From Paraburkholderia dilworthii (GTDB lineage: Bacteria; Pseudomonadota; Gammaproteobacteria; Burkholderiales; Burkholderiaceae), in the NCBI RefSeq assembly GCF_000472525.1, contig NZ_AWZT01000002.1:142359-206358 (forward strand): a stretch of DNA of 64,000 bases, in the 5' to 3' direction. Shown in pieces: positions 9,866 through 18,713 of the stretch. How positions within the stretch are numbered: position 1 is the first letter of the stretch; each line of letters begins with the position of its first letter. The position numbers and the translations under genes were made by a program. The notes below the pieces were generated by a model. The model made no database searches. It was given only the letters and a program-made list of their open reading frames with translations, and had not been told where the DNA came from.

Positions 9866-9903
9866 AAAGGCCTGCTGCGACGCACTCGCAACAGGCCTTT
9901 CTT
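9866..9903. terminator. Bidirectional intrinsic terminator
   Basis: AAAGGCCTG (9866-9874) pairs with CAGGCCTTT (9892-9900). An inner TGCGA/TCGCA stem closes a CGCAC loop. Runs of A on the left and T on the right let it end both mscL and the converging hybrid kinase gene. Confidence 0.85.
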
Positions 9904-9939
9904 TTGATATCTGCTCACGGTATCTGATCGCGCTACGCC

Positions 9940-11913
9940 TTATGCTTTCTTTTGCGCCTTCAGATTGATCGCGTTCTCGATCATCGTTTCCAGTTGGGCG
10001 AAGTTCACCGGCTTCGTCAAATGCGAAGTGAAGCCTGCCGCGAGGCAGCGGCGCACGTCTTCGTCGGTGCCAAAGCCGGTCAGCGCGACCGCAGGCGCAT
10101 TCGAATGCTCGCGATAAGCCTTGATGAAGTCGAGGCCAGTGCCGTCCGGCAAGCCGATGTCGCTGATAACCAGATCGAAAGTCTGCAACTGCGTGGCGGC
10201 CAGTGCGTCGTCCACGCGGCCCACCGTCGTGACGTCGTGACCCAACGTGCGGATCAGTTGCGCCATGACTTCGGCCGTATCCACGTGATCCTCGATCAGC
10301 AAAATGTTAAGCAGGCCGGCCGGATGCACATGATCAGGCAATGGCGCCTGCGACGTTTGCGCTGGTGCCGCCGCAGTCGGCAGCGTGATCGTGAACGTGG
10401 CGCCGCAATGCGGCCCCGGGCTTTGGGCGGTGACGGTGCCGCCATGCACGTCGGTTAACGCCTTCGTAATCGCCAGGCCGAGGCCCAGGCCGCCGAACTG
10501 CCGCGTCATGTTCTGATCGCCCTGCTCGAATGCGTTGAACAATTTGCCGATCTGTTCGGGCTCGATGCCGATGCCCGTGTCTTCGACCGAGATCTGCACA
10601 TGCATGCGCTCGTCGCGCGTGCGTATATAGATGTGGCCGCCGTCGGGCGTGAACTTCGCGGCGTTGCGAATCAGATTCCACAGCATCTGCTGCAGGCGAG
10701 CGCGGTCGGCGAGTACATAGTGATGCTTTGCGTCCTTGTGCACATGCACGTCCTGCTGCTTGACCTGAATCTCGCTGAGGAAAAGTTCGAGCACGCTGTC
10801 CATCACGTCATGGACGTCGACCGTTTCCAGCGACAGGCGCAGCTTGCCGTTGGCCACGCGCGTGAGATCGAGCAGATCGTCGATCAGGCGCGCCTCCAGT
10901 TCGACATTGCGGCGAATCATGCGCACGCTGGAGCGCGCCTGATCCGGCAGATCGGGAATCATCTCGAGCACGCTTGCACCTGCGAGCACCGGTGTCAGCG
11001 GCGTGCGCAGTTCGTGTGAGAGCATCGCGAGAAAACGGTCTTTCGCGCGATTCGCTTCTTCGGCGATCTGCCGCGCCGCCTGTTCGGAAGCGAGAAGCCG
11101 TTCGCGCTCTTCCGTTGCTTCGCGCTCGGAATGAATATCCGTGCAGCTGCCGAACCATTTGCTGATAGCGCCTTCGGTGTCGCGCGTAGCCACCATGCGC
11201 GTATCGAACCAGCGGTACTCCCCGTCGTGGCGGCGAATGCGCAGCTCGTGCCGATAAGTGCCCGCACTGCTCGCCACCGCCTTGAGCCAGCTGCGGCGCA
11301 CTTCCTCGCGATCGTCGGGATGCACCGCGTCGAGCCATGCAAGACCATGCGAACTGTTTTCGCCCAGGCCGGTGTAGTCGTACCACTGCTTCGACAGGAA
11401 ATCGCAATCGCCCGCCGTATTGCAGGTGAGCACGAGGTGGGGCAGCGCTTCCGACAGGTTGCGGTAATGCTCCTCGCGATCGCGCAGCAGCAACGCTTCT
11501 TCCGACGCGCGCTGCAAGCGCACTTGCGACAGCACCCGCTCCACGGCTTCGGGCAGGTAATCGAGGTAATCACCGGACTTGGGGACCACATCGGACACGC
11601 CCGCGCGCAACGCCTCGATCACGCGCGATTCGTCCGTGAAGCCGGTCACAAGGATGGCGGGAATCCGCACGCCTTCAAGACGAAGCCGGCGGAAAAAATC
11701 GAGGCCCGTTTCAGGCCCGCTCAACTGGTAGTCGAGCACCAGCAGATCCAGGCCGCCGGCGGCGAGCCGTTCGCGAGCCGCGTCGACACTTGCGCAAACC
11801 GCGACCCGGCAGCCGGCGCGCTCGAGCGACTTGCGCGCGAGCCGCAAAATGCCCTCGTCGTCATCGACGACGAGAACACAAGCGGCAGGCTGCGGGGACA
11901 CTTCTTCGGTCAT
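9940..11913 (-). CDS. Hybrid sensor kinase: REC-PAS-HisKA-HATPase-REC
   Basis: A soluble 657-residue phosphorelay protein with no membrane segment. The N-terminal receiver carries its phosphoacceptor at Asp61 (LVLDYQL). A PAS domain spans about 155-260, ending in the PAC-type FGSCTDIH. The kinase phosphoacceptor is His300 in AMLSHELRTPL. The ATPase boxes include NLIRNAAKF, DTGIGI and GLGLGLAI. A second receiver has Asp585 in VISDIGLPDG. Receivers at both ends suggest it takes phosphate from another kinase and passes it inward or onward. It is the last gene of a minus-strand cluster after the single-domain regulator (51-base gap). No output domain is present, so the target is unknown. Confidence 0.9.
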   Translation of the reverse strand: MTEEVSPQPAACVLVVDDDEGILRLARKSLERAGCRVAVCASVDAARERLAAGGLDLLVLDYQLSGPETGLDFFRRLRLEGVRIPAILVTGFTDESRVIEALRAGVSDVVPKSGDYLDYLPEAVERVLSQVRLQRASEEALLLRDREEHYRNLSEALPHLVLTCNTAGDCDFLSKQWYDYTGLGENSSHGLAWLDAVHPDDREEVRRSWLKAVASSAGTYRHELRIRRHDGEYRWFDTRMVATRDTEGAISKWFGSCTDIHSEREATEERERLLASEQAARQIAEEANRAKDRFLAMLSHELRTPLTPVLAGASVLEMIPDLPDQARSSVRMIRRNVELEARLIDDLLDLTRVANGKLRLSLETVDVHDVMDSVLELFLSEIQVKQQDVHVHKDAKHHYVLADRARLQQMLWNLIRNAAKFTPDGGHIYIRTRDERMHVQISVEDTGIGIEPEQIGKLFNAFEQGDQNMTRQFGGLGLGLAITKALTDVHGGTVTAQSPGPHCGATFTITLPTAAAPAQTSQAPLPDHVHPAGLLNILLIEDHVDTAEVMAQLIRTLGHDVTTVGRVDDALAATQLQTFDLVISDIGLPDGTGLDFIKAYREHSNAPAVALTGFGTDEDVRRCLAAGFTSHLTKPVNFAQLETMIENAINLKAQKKA

Positions 11914-11964
11914 GCGCGGTCTTTGTCAGATAGGTCTATCGAGTAGGTGAACAATCCTGTCACG

Positions 11965-12468
11965 TCATGATGACGCAGTGAAGCGATGCCCGGACGGCAG
12001 CTTGACCACTTGCAGGAAAAAGCCGAGACGACGCACCGCTTCGATAAATGCATCGTACTCGACCGGCTTCGTAATGTAGACATTGCAGCCGAGTTCATAG
12101 CATCGCGCGATTTCGCGCGGGTCGTCTGTGGTAGTCAACACAATCACCGGCACGGGCGCCGTCAGCGGCGACGCCTTCAGGCGCCGCAACACTTCGAAGC
12201 CATCCACGCGCGGCATCTTCAGATCGAGCAGCACGACCGAATTCGTCAGTCCTTCGGGCTCGGCGCTGAGGCCCGCGGCGCTATCGCCGACAGGATCGGC
12301 GTGATCGGTCGCGTCCGCACCGAAAAAATAATCGAGGGCCTGTTGACCATCGCGAAAGCGCACGAAACCGTTCGAAATCCCGGCACGGCGCAGATTGCGT
12401 TCGACGAGCGTTGCATGGCCGTCGTCGTCTTCGATCAGAATGATGCTGACCGTTTCCCCGTGACTCAT
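11965..12468 (-). CDS. Single-domain response regulator, Rcp1-like
   Basis: A stand-alone receiver of 167 residues. The acidic pocket is EDDD (residues 13-16), the phosphoacceptor is Asp82 in LLDLKMPRVDG, and Thr and Lys switch residues lie in VLTTTDD and ITKPV. A roughly 25-residue insertion (about 50-75, Asp/Ala/Glu-rich) precedes the Asp strand, as is usual in the Rcp1 family that pairs with phytochrome-type kinases. There is no DNA-binding or enzymatic output. It sits between the CHASE3-type kinase and the hybrid kinase and probably shuttles phosphate between them. Confidence 0.88.
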   Translation of the reverse strand: MSHGETVSIILIEDDDGHATLVERNLRRAGISNGFVRFRDGQQALDYFFGADATDHADPVGDSAAGLSAEPEGLTNSVVLLDLKMPRVDGFEVLRRLKASPLTAPVPVIVLTTTDDPREIARCYELGCNVYITKPVEYDAFIEAVRRLGFFLQVVKLPSGHRFTASS

Positions 12469-12585
12469 ATGCCCTCCGTGCTTCAGTTCGTGACCGGTTG
12501 ATGCAGATGCGTCGCTAATATTCGCTCATGCAACGCGAATCAGGCGGTACAGGTTTTCTTGCTGCCCCCACGCAAGTCATACAGA

Positions 12586-14196
12586 TCAGAGGTGCGCGGG
12601 CTGCTGCGGCAACATCACGAAAAAGGTCGATCCCGCGCCCTGGGCCGACTCCACCCACACTCGCCCGCCATGCCGCTCGACTGTGCGCCGCACGACCGCC
12701 AGACCGACTCCGTCGCCGTTCGCGACATCGCCGTGCAGACGTTGAAACGCACGGAACACCTTCGACATGTAGGCAGCCGGAATGCCCAGGCCGTTGTCGC
12801 GCACATAGTACGTACACATGCGAACCGTGCGCGGGCCGTTTTCTTCGACGGACTCCGGCTGGAGCGCGCCGATCTCGATGCGTCCGTTGCGCGCCGGATC
12901 GAGGTAGTTCAACGCATTGCCGATCAGGTTGCTGAAGATCTGTTCGATTGCGCCCGGGTCGCCCCATGCGGGCGGCAAATCGCGCACGGTGACGACCGCC
13001 CCGCGCTGCTGAATGTCGCCGTGCAATGTATCGGCGACGCGCGCCACCACGCGCGCGACGCTCACCCGTTGCCATTGATATTCAAGCCGGCCGGCACGCG
13101 AAATCCGCAACAGCGCTTCGATGATCGCTGCGGCGCGCGTGACCGCGCTACGCAAGTATTGCAAGGATTCGCGCACATCGCCGTCGAGAATATGCGCCAT
13201 CCGTTTATGTTCCGCTTCCGGCAACTGCGCCTCGACGACAATGCTATCGAGTTCATCGCACGAGACCTGCAACTCCTTCGAAAATCCTTGCAGGTTCACA
13301 AGCGGCGAGCGCAAATCGTGCGATACGCTGTAGATAAACATTTCGTTGTCTTGCGTCTCCTGGCGCAGTTCCTCATTGACGGCGGCCAGTTCCTGCGCAC
13401 GCGCTTCGAGACGCTTCTTTAGCAACGCCTGTTCGGCATCCGCCTCGTGCAGTCGCGCGCCCGTCTGATGCAGCACGGCGTCGAGCGCCGCGATTTCGTC
13501 GTTGCCGGACAGGCGCGCCGCAAGCGGCCGGCCGTTACCCAGGCGCTCCGCGTTATCGGTCAGCACCTCGAGGCGCCGGCCGACACTGCGAGCGAATATG
13601 GCTGCGGTGCCGGCCCAGATCAGCATCGACCCGATCACGGCCGCGATCAGCGCATATTGCTGATGCTCCCGGCGCCGCGCGAGAGCCGCCGAGCGCTCGC
13701 CATCCAGACGCGAGGCCTCTTCGCCGAAGTCCGCGAGTTCGTCGCGAAATGCGGCGATCGGCTGCGGCAGCGCACCACTCTCGAGCGCGGCCAACGAGCG
13801 GGTACTGCGCCCTTCATGCAACGCCTGTGAAACGATCACGGTCTGCGCACGATAGGCGTCGATCGCGCGTCTCATCTTCTGAACACGCTCGACTTGCTGA
13901 GGCGTGTCCGCAACCAGCGCGTCGAGTTTCGACAGACGGTCGCTTACGTCGATCCACACCGTATGCCGGTCGAGCAACGATGGGTCGCCGATCACCATGC
14001 CGGTACGAACCCGGGCGGCCTGCCGCAGCAGCGGATCGACAATTGCGGATGACTGATAAAGAATCTGCTTGCTATTGGTGACCCATTGCGCGGCTTGGGC
14101 GGTCTGCTCCTGAGTATCGAAGACGACGCCGAGAAGCGCTAGCTCCACCAGGCTGGGCACTGCGATCAGCAGCAGACCCTTGGTGAATAATTTCAT
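12586..14196 (-). CDS. Membrane sensor kinase with CHASE3-like sensor
   Basis: A 536-residue histidine kinase. A membrane segment (about 5-26) is followed by a helical periplasmic domain (about 30-175) with the look of CHASE3, then a second segment (about 181-202), a HAMP-like linker and a coiled coil. The phosphoacceptor is His293 in SVSHDLRSPLV. The ATPase part has NLIGNALNYLD, DNGLGIP and GVGLAVV. The start at 14196 (MKLFTKGLLL) opens directly into the signal-anchor helix; a longer frame adds 58 residues without hydrophobicity and is rejected. It heads the kinase-regulator-hybrid cluster. The domain plan matches kinases paired with Rcp1-type regulators. No ligand can be named. Confidence 0.88.
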   Translation of the reverse strand: MKLFTKGLLLIAVPSLVELALLGVVFDTQEQTAQAAQWVTNSKQILYQSSAIVDPLLRQAARVRTGMVIGDPSLLDRHTVWIDVSDRLSKLDALVADTPQQVERVQKMRRAIDAYRAQTVIVSQALHEGRSTRSLAALESGALPQPIAAFRDELADFGEEASRLDGERSAALARRREHQQYALIAAVIGSMLIWAGTAAIFARSVGRRLEVLTDNAERLGNGRPLAARLSGNDEIAALDAVLHQTGARLHEADAEQALLKKRLEARAQELAAVNEELRQETQDNEMFIYSVSHDLRSPLVNLQGFSKELQVSCDELDSIVVEAQLPEAEHKRMAHILDGDVRESLQYLRSAVTRAAAIIEALLRISRAGRLEYQWQRVSVARVVARVADTLHGDIQQRGAVVTVRDLPPAWGDPGAIEQIFSNLIGNALNYLDPARNGRIEIGALQPESVEENGPRTVRMCTYYVRDNGLGIPAAYMSKVFRAFQRLHGDVANGDGVGLAVVRRTVERHGGRVWVESAQGAGSTFFVMLPQQPAHL

Positions 14197-14529
14197 GTTC
14201 GCCCGAAGGTCGTTCACGCCGCGGCAGCTAGCGGGAACCCGCCAGCCGGACGGGCCATTATCGACGTGAATCGGCAATATTTCAACGTGGTCCGGGGATG
14301 CGCGAGCCCACATAAAAATGACTTTTTTATTAGTGCAAGATGTTTTTTCGGCGCGTCGTGCGTCTATCATGGAGTCAGATGTGCTGGAATGCGAAGGCGC
14401 GCGGCGAGGCTGTTCGGCATGATTCGTGCGGGAAGCGGTGAGGCGGCTCAGTCGTCAATCATCGTGAATCCGGCCTTGTCGTATGCTATAAAAGATCGAC
14501 GTGCGGCGCGCGAAGCCGGGAGTTGTCGC
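14197..14529. other. Divergent intergenic region (kinase / small orphan gene)
   Basis: 333 bases without a convincing gene. An A/T-rich patch holds the imperfect palindrome ATAAAAA-TGACT-TTTTTAT at 14312-14330, which stands out in this GC-rich sequence and could be part of a promoter or operator. No consensus promoter pair was recognised. Confidence 0.4.
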
Positions 14530-15021
14530 ATGAGGACGCTGCGTTTCTTGCAATTCTTTTTCAGGCGAATTTTTATGTCCTTCCCGAAAAAGCGTAGACG
14601 CGCGAAGGTGGACGGCGATGAGTCGTTCCTCGCGGTACTGCGGCATTTCAAGCCCTTCGGTCAACTCGACACCAAGATTGCGCGCGCGCGTGCGCAAGAC
14701 GAGCCGGTCCTTTATGCACATGTACTGCCCGGACTCGACGTACTCCTATGCAGCGTGCGCGGCGCGCACCCACCGTATCCGGCCGCAGCGGAATTGCGGC
14801 GGCGTTGCATCGAATCCATTACGAACGCACTGGAACAACCGCTCGACGGTCTCGAGAACGGCGGTTACTGGTATGAGGCCGATGGCTTCGGCTTCCTGGT
14901 GTTCGCAAGCCGCGCTCGCGGCAAAATCTTGACCGAGTTCGGCGCGACACGCGTAGGTGCACGTCGCGGAGTTCGCCGGCAGGATGCGGCCGGCGACGCG
15001 ACGCCGCGGTCGTTGCGATAG
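14530..15021 (+). CDS. Hypothetical protein, 163 aa
   Basis: Not recognised. The ATG at 14530 has GGGAG about eight bases upstream, which supports this start. An alternative at 14575 (MSFPKKRRR) lacks a ribosome site. The N-terminus is a short aromatic/basic stretch (FLQFFFRRIF) followed by PKKRRRAKVDGDESF. The middle looks folded: alternating hydrophobic strands such as EPVLYAHVLPGLDVLL and a GYWYEADGFGFLVF segment. The C-terminal 25 residues are Arg/Ala/Asp-rich and may be disordered. No membrane helix is certain. It is monocistronic, between the signalling cluster and the AsmA-like gene. Confidence 0.6.
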   Translation: MRTLRFLQFFFRRIFMSFPKKRRRAKVDGDESFLAVLRHFKPFGQLDTKIARARAQDEPVLYAHVLPGLDVLLCSVRGAHPPYPAAAELRRRCIESITNALEQPLDGLENGGYWYEADGFGFLVFASRARGKILTEFGATRVGARRGVRRQDAAGDATPRSLR

Positions 15022-15333
15022 GCAGCTTTGTTTCTGCTTTGCTTGCCTGCCTGTTTTGCTGCTTGCTTTCCTGCTTGTGGCCGTCGTCTCGTTTCGCCAT
15101 GCCACGTGTGCTCTCGTGAGCGAAGCGCGCGACGCGGCAGCGAGCGACACAGTGCCTTCGGCTTCACCTTCGTCTGGTCCTTTCCGTCTCACCACTGCGT
15201 AGCGTGATCCGTTCACGCGGATGAATCACGTAGCTGCGGCTATGTCGGCGGCACGCTGATCACCCACAGGAGACGAAAGAAAGCCCGCCGCCTAGCGTCC
15301 AGTTCAACCAGTCTGCCGGAAACAGGTAGTGCA
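15022..15333. other. Intergenic region without recognised gene
   Basis: 312 bases between the 163-aa orphan and the convergent AsmA-like gene. It begins with a T/C-rich run of imperfect TGCTTG/TGCCTG repeats (about 15025-15080). It contains a small hairpin, ATCCG-TTCACG-CGGAT, at 15207-15222. I see no terminator T-run and no supported coding frame. Confidence 0.5.
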
Positions 15334-17736
15334 TCAGCTTCCCTTGTATTCGGCTGCGCTTGCAGGCGAAACCGTGGCGGGCTTGCGTCCGGCCGGTAAA
15401 GACGCGGACGCAGCCGAAGCCGCCGAAGCCGCGCCCGAGGAACGCTTGTTGACGGGCACACCCTCGAGCGAAATGGCGGGCTTCTGCTTCTGCTTGCTGC
15501 CGGGCGGCGGCGCCGTCGGCGCCTGCCGCACTTGCGACAGCAGTTGAGTGCACGGCAAGGGCTTGTTGTTACTCGGCGCGAGCAAGGGCAGCAGCGCCGC
15601 GAACGGATTGATGAGCCCGAGGCCCACGGCCGCGCCGCCCCGTAACGCCAGCGCACCCACGTTCACGCCGACATGCGGGTCCTTGAACGTTCCCTTTGCA
15701 TACAGCGGCGAGCGCAGCGAGAACACGCGGAACCCCTTCGTATGCGGATGCACGCCGAGGTCCATCGTTTCGTCCCGCATATTGACGTTGCCGTCGATGT
15801 CGATCACGGCGTCGTCGGTATCCAGTGCGAACACGCGTGAATCGAGCACGCCATTGGTCGCCACGAAATCGGCGGCCGCACAGTTGATCTTCACGTCCCG
15901 ATTGCCGAAGAGCTTCTCATACACGACGTTCGCGACGTTCAGTCCCGCGGCTTCCATTAGCAGGCGGCTCACGGTGCCTTCGGTGACGAGCGCCTTCACC
16001 TCGCCGTTCGAGGTCGCGGCGAGAGCCGCAGGCGAGTTGCCCGTCGCGGTCAACGCGGCGTCGCCATTGATTTCGCCGAGCGCGTTCTGCATCGTCTTGA
16101 AGTTCGGGAACAGTTGCTTGAGCTTCAGATGCCGCGCGGCGGTTGCAAAGCGTCCCTTCAACGGCGTGCCGCTACCATCGAGATGAATATCGGAGGCGAG
16201 CGTGCCCCCGGCCACGCCGAACTTCAACGGCTCGAGCGACAGCACGCCGTCCGTCATCACGATGTGGGTGTACAGATCGGTGATCGGCAGATCCGCGTTC
16301 TTGACGATGCGTCGACCGGTGAACTTCACGTCGGCGTCGATCGCCTTCCAGCGGTCGGTGCGGAATTCCTCGACGGGCAAGACCTTGTTCGAAGGCTGCT
16401 TAGCCGCATCGCCGCGCTTCGCCTTGCTCGCGTTCGAGTCCGCGCCGATGACCGGCGCGAGATCGGAGAACTGCAACAGGTGCGACACGAGTTCGCCCTG
16501 CAGCAGCGGCCGCGGTTGACGTGCCGTGTAGGTGAGCGAGCCGTTCAGATCGCTGCCGCCGACGCGGCCTGTAAAGTTTTCATACTTGAAGACGTTGCCG
16601 CTCGTCTTGAACTGGCCGATGAGACGGCCTTCCGTTGCGTAAGGCGGCGTGTCGGGCAGGGTCACGCCCGTTAGCGAATAGAGCTTTGCCATGCTGCTGC
16701 CCTGCACCCACAGGCGCAGGTCGACGGCGGCGAGATGCGCCGGGTCCGTAAGTGTGCCGACGAGCCCGACGTGCAGGTCGCCCGCCTTCACATCCGCTTG
16801 TACGGGGAATGGCCGGTTCGCGTCCTGGAGCGCCAGCACGCCGCCAACTTTGCCGCTGCCCAAAACCGGCGTCTTGTTGTAGGTGCCTTTCAGCGTCCAC
16901 CCGATCGCGTACGGCGGAATATCGCGCTGTGCGCCACGCGCTGCGTTCGTACTGCTGGCGCCGTTCGCACCGTTCATGCCGCTCGTGCCGTTCGCGCCCG
17001 ATGCAGCAGCCGCAGCCGCCGAAGCGGCCGATGCCGCCTGCGCATCGGCTTGCGCGCCCAGTTTTTTCGCGCCGTTCTTGCCGACCGCTTCCGCCGATGC
17101 CTTGCGCGATGCCTCCTCCTGCTGCTTCATCGCCTCGCCGATCGGAATCGGCTGACCGAGCGTATCGACGACCATCTGCACGTCGACCTTCTTCTGCTGG
17201 TCGGACAACGCGATGTTGCCCTTCGCGAACACGATGTCGTGCAATTGCAGCTTCCACTGCGACGGCGTCTTCGATGACGGCAACTGGAATGTCCAGGTAT
17301 TGCGTCCATCGAGCATGCGTTCCAGATCGACTGAAGGATTCACCAGATTGATCGCCGGAATCACGATGTCATGCGCGAGAAGCGGCAGCACCTTCACCTG
17401 GAAGTCGATTTCGTCGAGCGTTGCGAACTGCGGGCGCTTCGCCCAGTCGGGGTTCGCGATCGTGATGTTGGCCGCCGAGAAACGCGGCCAGGGCACCCAG
17501 CTTTTCCAGCCGGTCTCGCCGACCGGATGCCGGAAACCGACCTTCAGATCGCCGTTGATGGTGAACTGCCGGCCGATAGCCTGTGTGACCTTGTCATTGA
17601 CATACGGCCGCGCGCGGTTCCAGTCGAAGGTCAGAATAAAAACGGTCAGCGCAACCACGAGAATGACGATGATCGCCAGTATCCACGCGACGATTTTGCC
17701 AACCCGTCTTCCGATTGTGCTCGACCCTGCCATCAA
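15334..17736 (-). CDS. AsmA-family protein
   Basis: An 800-residue inner-membrane-anchored protein of the AsmA superfamily. These proteins face the periplasm and are linked to outer-membrane assembly or phospholipid transport. A membrane anchor spans residues 12-34 (rich in Ile/Val/Leu). The AsmA-type N-terminal module follows, including FNWNRA-like TFDWNRARPYV and RQFTINGDLKVGF. The C-terminal beta-rich AsmA_2-like part follows, with ALGEINGDAALTATGNSP and GNVNMRDETMDLGVHPHTKG. A low-complexity Ala/Gly/Asn insert lies around residues 228-272, and the C-terminus is Ala/Ser-rich. A second ATG one codon later is equally possible. It is divergent from fetA. Confidence 0.87.
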   Translation of the reverse strand: MMAGSSTIGRRVGKIVAWILAIIVILVVALTVFILTFDWNRARPYVNDKVTQAIGRQFTINGDLKVGFRHPVGETGWKSWVPWPRFSAANITIANPDWAKRPQFATLDEIDFQVKVLPLLAHDIVIPAINLVNPSVDLERMLDGRNTWTFQLPSSKTPSQWKLQLHDIVFAKGNIALSDQQKKVDVQMVVDTLGQPIPIGEAMKQQEEASRKASAEAVGKNGAKKLGAQADAQAASAASAAAAAASGANGTSGMNGANGASSTNAARGAQRDIPPYAIGWTLKGTYNKTPVLGSGKVGGVLALQDANRPFPVQADVKAGDLHVGLVGTLTDPAHLAAVDLRLWVQGSSMAKLYSLTGVTLPDTPPYATEGRLIGQFKTSGNVFKYENFTGRVGGSDLNGSLTYTARQPRPLLQGELVSHLLQFSDLAPVIGADSNASKAKRGDAAKQPSNKVLPVEEFRTDRWKAIDADVKFTGRRIVKNADLPITDLYTHIVMTDGVLSLEPLKFGVAGGTLASDIHLDGSGTPLKGRFATAARHLKLKQLFPNFKTMQNALGEINGDAALTATGNSPAALAATSNGEVKALVTEGTVSRLLMEAAGLNVANVVYEKLFGNRDVKINCAAADFVATNGVLDSRVFALDTDDAVIDIDGNVNMRDETMDLGVHPHTKGFRVFSLRSPLYAKGTFKDPHVGVNVGALALRGGAAVGLGLINPFAALLPLLAPSNNKPLPCTQLLSQVRQAPTAPPPGSKQKQKPAISLEGVPVNKRSSGAASAASAASASLPAGRKPATVSPASAAEYKGS

Positions 17737-17893
17737 AGAGCTCCCGCATTTTTCTTCATTGTCGATCGTTCAGCAGATATTGTGCCCGCTGGGTCTGTAT
17801 GCGGAGCCGTTAGTCGTGGCTTCGGCGGTATCTGTGCAGCGCATTGCGCTACTTTGGCTCGCAGTCGCTGCCAGCGCTTTATGATGCTGCATC

Positions 17894-17977
17894 GCTCATC
17901 GCTCATCGCTCATTGCTCATTGCTCATTGCTCATTGCTCATTGCTCATTGCTCATTGCTCATTGCTCATCGCTTATC
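17894..17977 (+). repeat. Heptanucleotide tandem array, 12 units of GCTCATT/C
   Basis: Twelve contiguous 7-bp units occupy 84 bases. Units 1-2 and 11 read GCTCATC, units 3-10 read GCTCATT, and unit 12 reads GCTTATC. The array ends 25 bases before the fetA ATG. Because 7 is not a multiple of 3 and the unit lacks stops, every frame reads through it as the same cyclic heptapeptide SLLIAHC. Confidence 0.97.
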
Positions 17978-18002
17978 GCGCTTCTCACTACTACGCCTGC
18001 CT

Positions 18003-18713
18003 ATGACCGATGTACCCCTCGTCTTCGCTGATGGCATCGTCCGGCGCGATGCGTCGCGCGGCCAGACACTGTTGCACCCCGCCACCTTCGCGCTGCATGC
18101 CGGCGACCGCGTCGCAATCACCGGAGGGTCCGGCTCCGGCAAGAGCGTATTTCTGCGCGCACTTGCGCTGCTCGATCCGCTCGACGCCGGACGCGTCGTC
18201 TGGCATGGCGCGCCTGTCGCCCGCGCCGCGATCCCGCGCTATCGGCGCAGCGTCGCGTATCTCCGGCAGCGGCCGGCGCTGCTCGACGGCACAGTGGAAG
18301 ACAATCTGCGTTATCCGTTCGAATTGCGCGCATATCGCGACACGCGCTTTGACCGCGAACACGCGGCAAATCTGGTTGCGCAGTCGGGCCGCGCCGCCGG
18401 CTTCCTCGACAAACGCGCAAGCGAACTGTCAGGCGGCGAAGCGCAAATCACCGCGCTGATCCGCGTGCTGCAGCTCGCGCCCGAAGTGCTCCTGCTCGAT
18501 GAACCGACTGCGTCGCTCGACCCGGAGTCGTCGCACGCCATCGAGGAACTCGTGCGTGCATGGTTCGACGCGGATCGTCGCGCTCACGCGTCGATCTGGG
18601 TGTCTCACGATCCGGCGCAAGCCGCGCGCATGAGCGAGCGCCATCTGACGATGCGTGCAGGCGTGCTCGACGAATCTGCGGTCACCACGATGCACGGAGC
18701 AGCCAGCCGATGA
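18003..18713 (+). CDS. fetA: FetA/YbbL-like ABC transporter ATP-binding protein
   Basis: A 236-residue cytoplasmic ABC ATPase. Walker A is GGSGSGKS (41-48). The signature is ELSGGEAQ, and Walker B is VLLLDEPTASLD. The closest family reading is the FetA (YbbL) ATPase, which works with FetB in iron homeostasis. The assignment rests on the partner gene, which overlaps it by four bases (ATGA at 18710-18713). The start is chosen at MTDVPLVF because the ATPase fold begins there. No Shine-Dalgarno is visible before it. Upstream the frame stays open through the 7-bp repeat array to a TTG at 17844, so an alternative longer N-terminus cannot be ruled out. Confidence 0.85.
   Translation: MTDVPLVFADGIVRRDASRGQTLLHPATFALHAGDRVAITGGSGSGKSVFLRALALLDPLDAGRVVWHGAPVARAAIPRYRRSVAYLRQRPALLDGTVEDNLRYPFELRAYRDTRFDREHAANLVAQSGRAAGFLDKRASELSGGEAQITALIRVLQLAPEVLLLDEPTASLDPESSHAIEELVRAWFDADRRAHASIWVSHDPAQAARMSERHLTMRAGVLDESAVTTMHGAASR

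Noticed and set aside
17894-17977. Possible CRISPR-like array
   Set aside because: Units are 7 bp with no spacers; it is a simple tandem repeat.
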